A stretch of 64,000 nucleotides of DNA from Gracilaria vermiculophylla. Taxonomy: Eukaryota; Rhodophyta; Florideophyceae; Gracilariales; Gracilariaceae. Below are positions 56,089 through 64,000 of the stretch, one piece after another. The position numbers and the translations under genes were made by a program. Below the pieces are notes generated by a model. The model had not been told where the DNA came from. It was given only the letters and a program-made list of their open reading frames with translations, and did no database searches. Numbering within the stretch: the stretch's first letter is position 1; each line of letters opens with the position of its first letter. The DNA is taken from positions 5,300,974 to 5,364,973 of the forward strand of contig JAHNZQ020000308.1 in the NCBI GenBank assembly GCA_019155205.2. The letters are read 5' to 3'.

Positions 56089-56155
56089 TCAAAGTACTTC
56101 GACTCACCTCATCAGCTTTCTCTTTCCATTGCCTGACCATCGACAACGACTAAAC

Positions 56156-58087
56156 ATGACTACAGAAATCTCCCCCCCGAAGAACACCGCAGAGACTCTC
56201 GATAATCTCTCCGCCACTACAGGTGCTCTGATTGATGCATTTGATCAGATTATTACACTGCCTTTCGTCGACTCTCTGAAAATCGACGCTCTGGGTGACT
56301 TGTCTATTGCAGATGTTGTGCTCGATCTGAAACAGAAGTATCAGGAATTGCAGGGAAATACGTTACCCTTCGCCCGAACCTTACACGCGTATGCTGGTCT
56401 TCAGCTGCAAACCATTCCTACCATCAATGCTGGCTTGGATTTGAGCACATACCTCAACCTTCACAAAATTATCATCGCGAGGCACAAGCTCGAGGCATCC
56501 AACGTCAAAAAACAAAGCGAAACTTTTCGCAAAACATTTGTCGCAACTCTGGACGTTTTCCAAAGCACAATAAAAGAGCTCGGCGAGCAAATCCAAGATC
56601 TTGAAAAGCAGATTCAGGATACTAAGGATCTTCAGGAGAAGGAGCGAGCTGTCGCTATTATAGCCGGCATCTTCACATTTGTCTTCACTGTGGTAGCCAT
56701 CTTGGCAATTGTCGCAACAGCGGGAGCTGTATCTGGTGCGTCGGCAGGATTTTTCGCAACCTTGGGTGCTTCCATAGGAACCGCTGGAGGGACATCAGGA
56801 CTTATTGCGGTATCTGCAGCTTCTTCAACAGCTGCTCTTGGTGGCCTGGCAGAAACGATTGTTTCTTCAATCGAAGCCCGTAATTTCGCAAGAGCTGTAT
56901 CTGCGCTCGAGACTTTAAAACAAAGCGCCGAAACCGCCCGAGACCAACTTCTGGAAGTCGTTGACCTCATGACTGACATTGAAAACTCGCTGGAAGATAT
57001 TGTATCTGTATGGACTGACGTTGAGAACTCACTCAGCATTATTCAAAGCGATGTCGACAGTTGGAACGACGAAAACTTTTCTGAGGAACTGGTGGCGTCT
57101 ACGCTTGAGGAGTGGGAAGATGTCCGCACCGCAGTTGCGAAGTATACTGCAGTCGTTTCCGGGGATCGAAATTTAAATATGGAGAAACAGTCAGATGCCC
57201 ATCTGCCTGCCGACGAAATCATCAATTTGACACGGAGCTTTGTAATTTCCGAACTGCAATCAAACCTTCACGCACCGGACATTGAATTCGACGGCAAGCT
57301 TTCAGACCTTTACCAAATGCGTTCGGCGCTTGAAACAACAAAATCGTTACCAAATATCCGAGACACTCTGAAATCCCAGATTACAGCCGCTTTGGGGTAT
57401 TTAGGTGAGGTACAAACAGGCCTGGAGCAGTCGTCAGATGAATTAGCCAGTTTCACAAAACAACGTCTGACATGGCTCGATGCTTTTGAAATTGCTGAAG
57501 TGACCAAAAGGATTGATATGGTGACTCAACTCGAAGCCACAGTTGAGAATTTTGAGGTTGGTATTGCTCGTGCCCAAGAAACTGAAGCAAAGGCATTCCT
57601 TTTCCAAACATCCGTTGGTCTCGTGATCAACACCCTTATCCGCATCATTGGTGAAAATAATGTGAAGCAGCATGCTCTCAAAAAGAAACTGGAAAAGCTG
57701 GAAAAAGACCGAAAGCGCAGGAAGTGGCTTTGGGTCGTACCGGTGGCTGGGGCTATCAATGAAATCGTTGACGCGGCGAATAACATTCGGGGCAAAATCA
57801 AGAGAGGCCGGCGAGAAATACGGCTAATATCGAACCGTTGTCAGCAGCTTCGCAAACTCAGCAGTGCTGTTTCTTCCTCTGTCAAGGATAGTACACTTGT
57901 TACACAAACGTACAGTTCAATTCTGAACGACACTCGTGCTGGTATTGACGATGCCTCCATTTTCGAAGTATTTGGAGCCGCGCTCCCTGCAGACCTTTTT
58001 GTCTCGCTCAAAGAATCATGGATTGAGTTGGAATTAGACATAAAGGAATTCAAGGAGCAGCATGTGGAAAACAAGAGTGATACTTAA
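56156..58087 (+). CDS. Duplicated helical protein with hydrophobic hairpin, paralogue of protein A (protein B)
   Basis: Intronless, 643 codons from the ATG at 56156 (AAACATGA context). The open frame reaches back to 55856, but that extension is compositionally unlike the rest. The first half (1-335) is clearly homologous to the second half of protein A: QKYQELQGNTLPFART matches QRYQKLQADTVPIARN, GIFTFVF matches AIFTFIG, and EEWEDVRTAVAKY matches ENWKNIETSVLAY. It has coiled coil at about 112-160, a long Gly/Ala-rich hydrophobic hairpin at 165-235 and a return helix to 300. The second half (about 355-635) keeps the helical pattern and SWIELELDIKEF, but has only a short hydrophobic patch (523-533). 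The order of hairpin-bearing and hairpin-free halves is thus the reverse of protein A. There is no signal peptide. A two-component membrane-acting pair is a reasonable guess, unproven. Confidence 0.85.
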   Translation: MTTEISPPKNTAETLDNLSATTGALIDAFDQIITLPFVDSLKIDALGDLSIADVVLDLKQKYQELQGNTLPFARTLHAYAGLQLQTIPTINAGLDLSTYLNLHKIIIARHKLEASNVKKQSETFRKTFVATLDVFQSTIKELGEQIQDLEKQIQDTKDLQEKERAVAIIAGIFTFVFTVVAILAIVATAGAVSGASAGFFATLGASIGTAGGTSGLIAVSAASSTAALGGLAETIVSSIEARNFARAVSALETLKQSAETARDQLLEVVDLMTDIENSLEDIVSVWTDVENSLSIIQSDVDSWNDENFSEELVASTLEEWEDVRTAVAKYTAVVSGDRNLNMEKQSDAHLPADEIINLTRSFVISELQSNLHAPDIEFDGKLSDLYQMRSALETTKSLPNIRDTLKSQITAALGYLGEVQTGLEQSSDELASFTKQRLTWLDAFEIAEVTKRIDMVTQLEATVENFEVGIARAQETEAKAFLFQTSVGLVINTLIRIIGENNVKQHALKKKLEKLEKDRKRRKWLWVVPVAGAINEIVDAANNIRGKIKRGRREIRLISNRCQQLRKLSSAVSSSVKDSTLVTQTYSSILNDTRAGIDDASIFEVFGAALPADLFVSLKESWIELELDIKEFKEQHVENKSDT

Positions 58088-59001
58088 TTTCTCAAATCCA
58101 ACGTGTCACGGTCATTCGAAGGCATATAATTGTTGGTTTTTAAAAATGGGGGGATTGATATCCTCTCCTCAAAGACCCTTGTTGCCTTCTTAGAAAGCTT
58201 ATTTGAACAATCCCGGTTTCTAGGATGTTTAAGTGGAAGAGTTTGGCGTCAACGAGGGTTCCCAAAGTGGTCATTGCCCTGACTTCATTCAGCTTTTGCT
58301 AAATCCAGGTCTTTTCACTTTAGCTTTCATGTAGTGCTATCCATTCCACAAAAAGATGAATACAGGTTCAAGAGAATAAAGAGGACACCTGGCATTTTGA
58401 GTCAAATCATCGTTTTTAGTGCAAGGCCAACAGAAATCAGTTTTCAAAAACTTTGAAAGTTAGAAAACCATTTCAAAAGTATGGGAATTTTCACGTTGAA
58501 ACTTCGGTTTCCCTTCTTCAGTTGTAGATCTTCGCTTTTTTGCCCTGAATTATACTTATTCAACGCTTTTACATCGCGTTTTTCAAACATTTCATACCTA
58601 CAATTTTCATAGCTATCGCTCTATTCTCAACACATTTTTTTTTTTAAATCAAAACCTGTTTCGAACGCCCTGTATTGGCACTAAATCATTTCAATCAATA
58701 AATGCTAATTGCCTAGATCCTCAACCCCTTAAGTACAAAGACAGTTTTCCTGAACTGTAGACGACTGAATCGCTTCGTTATCCTTGTGAAAAAGCAGGTT
58801 ACATTTCTATTGAATATACTTGAAATGCTACAAATAGTTGTGTGAAATGATTTGAAAGCCTATTTGACTCTATAATGATTTTCAAAAAGGCTATACCAGA
58901 AATACTTTCTATCAAATATCAGTGCGCACTTTAAGAAAAGCGCTACCAAAACGTTTAGTGTTTTCAACTCTAATTTAATCTTTTATACTTATAGTTGCAA
59001 T
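58088..59001. other. Intergenic stretch after protein B
   Basis: AT-rich, with no frame or repeat recognised up to the copia LTR at 59002. Confidence 0.5.
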
Positions 59002-59298
59002 TGTTATAGTAGCCCTTGGAAGCTTCTCAGAAGCAACTAGAAACTAAAAAAGTCTACATGGCTCCAGAAGATTCTATAGAGAAATTGCTAAGAACGTTCT
59101 TGATGCGTTGGTGAAGAACTTTTTAGCAGGCCTAGAAACCCATCGAACATTACAAGAACACTATACAAGAAACAATTGTAGACCAGGTTTGATAAATTAT
59201 ACAAGTCAAGCCGATCCATCGAGATAAATTCGCATTGCGTTCATTCAAGTATATCCCATGCTCTGTATCACACAACCTACTTTAGTTTATGGGCCCAG
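59002..59298 (+). repeat. 5' LTR and primer-binding site of the split copia element
   Basis: The LTR runs from TGTTATAGTAGCC to CACAACCTACTTTA, with AAGCAACTAGAAACT and GATTCTATAGA matching the LTR at 1849. TTTATGGGCCCAG follows directly (59286-59298), the initiator tRNA-Met anticodon-arm complement. The ATG in it opens only a 20-codon frame here. Confidence 0.8.
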
Positions 59299-59942
59299 CC
59301 GATGATCACTGTTGGGGTCCACATGCTCGAGCGTGGGCAATGATCGCGAACTAAACGAGTACGATATGGTGCGCGCACGCAGTAGCGGAGAACGGGCACA
59401 CCCCTTGGCGTCTGGCTTTCTCCCAGAGTAGCTCGGTGAGGCGCAAGAGGTTTCTTTTATTGCGTGTACCCGGCAGTCGGTTTATCGTTAAGTAAAGAAA
59501 CGCAAATCAAATCGGATAGGCTTATCCGTGTCGAGGGGACGAGGTCGTCGGGTTAGAAAACCGGCTGACAAGGTTTCAGCACTTCCCTCGATGAATTCTG
59601 TTCGTTCCCGGTAATTTGCTGAAGGCAGGGCCAAACTCAAGTGCGCAACCATTCGTCAAACCGATAACGCACATTGAGTATGTTACAACACCTGCCTACG
59701 CCATAATGGAACCTCGTCGTTTGTATAACAGCTTAGAAGTCGGCTGCAAAATTGGAATTCCAACAAAATCGTAGAACTTCGAATTCGAACAAAAATCAAG
59801 AATCGTACAGTATAGAAATCATCATTTCTGAAATCGTGCCACCAGAATCGAGAAGAACCGTTACATATCGTGGGCCGTGTAGTGCAGTATACCGTCTCAA
59901 TTCTGGGACGACCGACAATTGTAAACTTCAGTAATCAGAATC

Positions 59943-61276
59943 ATGGATATTGAAGAAAAGCGCACGGTCAATATTGAGAAATTCAATGGAGATAACTATT
60001 TCTCCTAGAACTTTCTCATGACAAATTACCTTCAAAAAAGGTTAATGGAAAGCAGTGGCTGAAGAAGAAAATGATGCTACTGCAAATGAAAATACACTAC
60101 TAGATATTTGTATATCAGTTGATAATAAAAAAGTCGCTGTAGAGCCATGCACAACTGGTACAGAAGCCTGGCAGTCCTTGCCAGAAGTTTAAAAAAACAA
60201 GGGGATGGCAAACAAAATAGACGAGGAGGAGCGCTTTCCGACAAAAGAGATCCATGAGGGAAACTCAGCGAAACAGCACATCGAAGAACTAAAACTATTC
60301 AAAATGAAGCTTAACAGCGTGGGATGGACAAAACAAAGGCAGAATACCCTATGCATTTTCTACGTAGTTTGTTAAAAAGCTACCAAAGTTTGGTTGTTAT
60401 TCTAGAAAGTATAGCTGCATCAAAAAAAATCTATGATATAGTTTTGCGTGAATAGTCCACACAAAAATTGTGTGAAGATCAAGAAAAATATGAGAATCTC
60501 TATCAGGGAAACCCCAACAATCAAAAGCCCGGATTTTTGTTCAACTGTCATTATTGTGGAAAGAAAGGTCACCAGACTGTGGATTGTATGAAACGAAAGA
60601 AGGATTTGAAAATTTTTACATAATCCAGCACGAGCAACAATACCTCGGGAAAGCTTTTGATGGCAGGAAAAGAGAACAGAAAAAATAATGGAACATGGTA
60701 TGTAGATTCTGGCGCATCTTTCAACAAGATAAATAATCGAAAATGGTTTGCGAAAGAAACTTTAAAAAAATAATGTAGGTAGTGCAGTACAATGCTTTGA
60801 TAGACTTAAGTAAACGCAATCTTCTTGTCTTGAACACTTGGCTTGAACTCTTTCTTCCGTCAAACGTAGTGCAAGATCACGTCTTATGTAGTTTCCTACA
60901 TCATTTCTACTATATAGTATAGTTCTATATCTTTTCTATTTTAACCAATAAACAAGCAGATTCTGTTCTTCTATGTAATCTTCTAGAAAACTCCAGATCC
61001 TTCTAGTTGTATAATTTATTCAAGAAGCTTCTACATGCTTCTACAACAAAATATTCTGCCGATCACGATCAGGCTTGGAAATGGAACCTCTGTAGAATCA
61101 GCGACAAAAAAAAACTATTGATCGAAATTTCTCTAAATAGAACCAAGATCGTCCTATCTGTGCAAGATGTCTTGTTTGTTCCGGAAATTGCTACGAATAT
61201 TGTATCTGTTGAGAAAATTGATGAACGCGTACATCGAGTTTATTTTCGAAATGGGTGGTTGTACTGTTTTTATGAA
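59943..61276 (+). pseudogene. Copia gag, protease and pre-integrase remnant
   Basis: The ATG at 59943 gives a copia gag start with IEKFNGDNYFS, then a TAG. Later pieces in other frames include EELKLFKMKLNSVG and a CCHC knuckle, CHYCGKKGHQTVDC (about 60545-60590), the nucleocapsid motif. A WYVDSGAS retropepsin triplet lies at about 60697-60720. The frame is cut at 60772 by the solo LTR and resumes at 61054, with NRTKIVLSVQDVLFVPEIATNIVSVEKI, the conserved pre-integrase VLYVPxLxxNLxS region. There are many stops in gag and none in the last piece until 61279. Confidence 0.85.
60773..61048 (-). repeat. Solo copia LTR with AAATA duplication
   Basis: 276 bp. On the minus strand it reads TGTTGTAGAAGCATG...CACTACCTACAT. 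AAATA at 60768-60772 is repeated at 61049-61053. Setting the LTR and one repeat aside rejoins KETLKK to YSADHDQ in frame, so the host copia element was intact here when the LTR arrived. Confidence 0.9.
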
Positions 61277-61588
61277 TGATGGGTTGAAAGATAAGAGACA
61301 GGCTTCTCCTTTCACCCTAAATATTTCCTCTTCTCTCCCATTATTTGCATTAGTATTTCCACTTTTCCTCTCCCACTACGTATTCATGCCTCTCCTGGAA
61401 TTTCCTCTCATTTACTCTCCTACATCTATGAAATAACTGCGCTGCTGAAGTGTATATAAACTATAGACTTAGTGCAAGAAAGAGGCATCCAAAAAAACAA
61501 CTAACTCGTACACAAGGTATACTGCCTACATGACTTCTGTCCAAGGCGAATTGTGTCGTTCAATTCCATCTTTGTCGACCACTTCATA
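61277..61588 (+). repeat. 5' LTR of the right-edge copia-type element (left border approximate)
   Basis: Its right border is set by the primer-binding site GTTATGGGCCCAG at 61589-61601. TGTATATAAAC at about 61450 is a TATA box. The left border is taken as the first TG after the interrupted copia sequence ends (about 61277-61280); the other LTR is outside the window so it cannot be checked. Confidence 0.6.
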
Positions 61589-61601
61589 GTTATGGGCCCA
61601 G
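61589..61601 (+). promoter_or_regulatory. Primer-binding site, initiator tRNA-Met anticodon-arm complement
   Basis: GTTATGGGCCCAG. Its ATG (61592-61594) is in frame with gag. It is identical to the site of the minus-strand element at 48751-48763, although the LTRs are unrelated. Confidence 0.85.
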
Positions 61602-64000
61602 ATGGCTCTGCTGCCCGAGGTGCTGACTTGCCAATGAGACCCAAGTTTTCATGGGACCTGAGAAGTGCTCCGTGGACGGATGGGAAGGGTTCTCAAGAAC
61701 AATATGCCGAGGCTGTGTCTCTGTGGAAACTGTATCATGACACTTTACCTGATAACACGTCGGGCAAAATTCTGAAGACGTTGCAAGGAATTGTGTTGAA
61801 ATCCCAGTTGTATGGCAGAGCAAGGGATCTAGCTCGTTTGGTACCACATAATGTGTTGGAGTCTGAAAATGGATCACGAGCTATTGTCAATGCCGTACAC
61901 AAACGTGATGGTCTTTCCGTGGTTAACGACATTTACACTCTTTTCAACGGGTTAATATCTACCCGTAGACATGATAATGCGTCGTTTGACAATTCTGAAT
62001 CTCGTTTTGCTGCGTAACTTTCGAAGTTCAATTCGTATGCAGATTCAACTCGCCTCTGCGAAGCCTTGTCAGCGTTTCTGTTGTTGAGTAATGCTTCTGT
62101 CGACAATTTTCAAAAGGTTTCTATCCTTGCCGCATGCAATGGCAGTGTAAAAGCCAAACAAGAAGTTCCAATAAGCAGTCCTGACTCTGGTTCATCTTCT
62201 GTAGCGACTCCAAAAACCAATGATGAGTTTATAATGGGTGTGTTCTATGAAGACATTGCTGGACTGTTGCGGCAATGCGAATCTAGGCAAACCTCAAAAT
62301 CATCCTCAGTTACTGTGAGTGCTGTTTCATCCCGGCCGAAGCTGACACCTGAGCAGTTGGCTAGGAAGAAGTTTAATTCAAAATGTCGCAAATGTCACAA
62401 GTGGGGTCACTTGGACTCCGACCATCTCGATAACGGCTAACTCAAACCAAATACGCCATGTAGAGATTCCAAAGAAGATTCTTCTGATAAGGGAGCTGTA
62501 ACTTTCAATATGTCTAAGGTCATTGCATGCTCAAGTGGATCATTTGACTTGGATTCTTCTCTTGAAACCGGACCTCTTCTCGATGATAGTGCTCCGTACT
62601 CCGGTATTGGGGATAATGAATTTCACATTCTACGTTCTAAGCTCAAGACGAACTACTGTGGTACTTTTGATGAGCTGCCAACGGAAATTGCTCACCGGCC
62701 TTATTAGCAATATGGTAATGGAAATCATGCGAGCAAGCCCAGACGAATTATTGGTTTTGTATTGATCGATGTCAGGTCCGATCAAGGCAACACTGTCCCC
62801 ATAAGACATTTGGTGATCAAAGGGTCGAGTCAATGGGTTGTTGGTCGGAATATCACAAAGCATTGTAATATTCAACACAGTAATGCCATCAGACTGGAAC
62901 TACCAGCCTTTGATGATTCTGGTGCTCAGATAACCATTTCTTTGGTTGACCATGACCTGCTTTCCTATGTTCCACTTTCGGCATTTGGCATTGTCTCAGA
63001 ATGCGCTCGGGCATATTGTGCAGTTGCCTTCTTCTCTGCCAAAGCCTCTCAACGTTCTTGGATAGAAACCAAGGCCATTGTTGATAAGGTACATAAGCAC
63101 GTCTGTGGCCATGCTTCCGTAAGAGATATGCAGATCCTGCTGGAGCGAAATGATATCTGGTCTGATGAGGTGAAGGCCTACTTACACCAAGCCGTTAATT
63201 TTTGCCATCAATGTAAGGTGACCGAAGAGCCGAAGGATATGCGAAAGGTTTCTTTACATGATCTGAGTAGCTCTTTCAATGACCGTGTGTGTTTAGATCA
63301 TGTATTTCTCGACAAGCACGTTATATTACACCTTATGGATTCATCTACTCGTCTTTCTCAAGGTGCTATTGTTACAACTAGGACTGTTCGTGAAGCAATT
63401 GATCATTTTGAAATCATCTGGGTATCTCAGTACGGCTATCCGAAATTTCTCCTTGCCGATCAAGCCTTCATCACAGATGAATTTCAAGAGTATGCTGATT
63501 CAGTTGGTATTAAGGTGCTCCCTGTACCATCGCGACGACATAACAAGAATGTGTTAGAATCGAAACATCGTGTACTCCGTGATATTTTTCTGCGAATCAA
63601 GGAGTGCAGCTCTACTTCTGACTCAACAGACCAAATGGTTGTTCAGCAAGTACTTCGCATTGTCAACACCCTTTATGGCAATGAGGTTGTAAGTGCCTAT
63701 GAGCTTGCAAAAGGCTACACAATCCCTCTGGTTGATGATCGTGTTATGCTTCAAGTCCCTCCTGACCTGATCGAGGCACACAATGTGCTTAAAGCAAAAC
63801 GCAAACTCAATGTGATATTGAGATCAAAGACTGTGAAGTTACCGCCCATTTCTGTTGGTGACCTTGTGGATGTGTACGTCAAGTCAAGTCATCAAAAAAG
63901 GGGGAAGTGGATTGGTCCAAAGAAAGTATTATCTGTTAATGCCGATGCCCAATGTATCACTTACCCTGGAAAGCGAGGAAAGATTGGCACTGTTGCCCTT
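61592..64000 (+). pseudogene. Copia-type gag-pol, one frame with three stops, open at the right edge
   Basis: The ATG in the primer-binding site gives MGPDGSAARG. Gag has a helical core and an RxxPEQLARKKFN...CRKCHKWGH zinc-knuckle-like end. A protease-like DDSAPYSGIG follows (canonical DSGAPYS), then IRHLVIKGSSQWVVGRNIT. After that an integrase with H-H-C-C (HKHVCGH...CHQC), LDHVF, LADQAF and NVLESKHRVLR for the three catalytic acids, and a WIGPKKV module near the end. Stops at 62015 (TAA), 62438 (TAA) and 62705 (TAG) all lie in the same frame. From 62708 to 64000 it is open for 431 codons, longer than any other frame here, and continues past the window. RT and RNase H must lie beyond. Confidence 0.88.

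Larger units (their letters stand above)
59002..61276 (+). mobile_element. Copia element, 5' part, split by a solo LTR
   Basis: 5' LTR 59002-59285, primer-binding site TTTATGGGCCCAG (59286-59298), a leader of about 640 bp, gag from 59943, protease, then after a solo LTR the pre-integrase region ending in NGWLYCFYE at 61276. The rest of pol is missing; another element's LTR begins there. The LTR is related to those at 1849 and 50310. Confidence 0.83.

Noticed and set aside
55856..56155. N-terminal extension of protein B
   Set aside because: It has unlike composition and no paralogue match, and the likely TATA-type box lies within it.
61592..62707. A variant genetic code with TAA and TAG as sense codons
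   Set aside because: TGA stops occur just as often in sister elements, and the cellular genes in the window use ordinary stops with no internal TAA, TAG or TGA; decay by point mutation is simpler.

Overview
The window is eukaryotic and dominated by nested LTR retrotransposons, with only a few cellular genes in AT-rich intergenic DNA. The three larger cellular genes have no visible introns. Repeat-dense blocks alternating with compact intronless genes suggest a macroalgal genome, perhaps a florideophyte red alga. That assignment is inference from style only; no ribosomal RNA or other marker is present. One 100-base assembly gap lies at 11511-11610.

Layout. 1-2132: the 3' part of a Ty1/copia element, abutting a Ty3/gypsy chromovirus on the minus strand (2133-12421) that carries two solo LTRs of its own family. 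The 5' LTR of that chromovirus is split by a 3.6 kb composite insertion (8427-12012) holding a 309-bp TRIM-like mini-element, a second chromovirus 3' end, a heptamer microsatellite, a copia gag start and the gap. 12422-22760: mostly gene-poor DNA with a small predicted myristoylated protein (14780-14950) and a fucosyltransferase-like type II membrane protein (17927-19054, minus). 22761-28864: a nearly intact second chromovirus with 382-bp LTRs, a perfect CTTGG target-site duplication and one continuous gag-pol frame broken by five nonsense codons and a 533-bp insertion. 30161-41154: an 11-kb chromovirus with both LTRs, degenerate gag-pol, a chromodomain and a long antisense ORF between pol and the 3' LTR. 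41155-44100: the 3' half of another chromovirus. 44101-48997: a complete copia-type element on the minus strand. 49873-50586: a copia relic. 52370-58087: a divergent pair of intronless paralogous genes encoding internally duplicated, helical, coiled-coil proteins with a central hydrophobic hairpin, similar in architecture to ClyA/HBL-type alpha pore-forming proteins. 59002-61276: a copia element split by a solo LTR. 61277-64000: a copia-type element of another family whose pol frame runs off the right edge.

Themes. Several copia-type families share a primer-binding site complementary to the anticodon arm of initiator tRNA-Met, as in Drosophila copia. In two of them the ATG inside that site is in frame with gag. 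Most decay in the younger elements is by nonsense codons that a single C-to-T change could explain, not by frameshift. The best candidates for undescribed biology are the divergent pore-former-like gene pair and the antisense ORF of the large chromovirus family.
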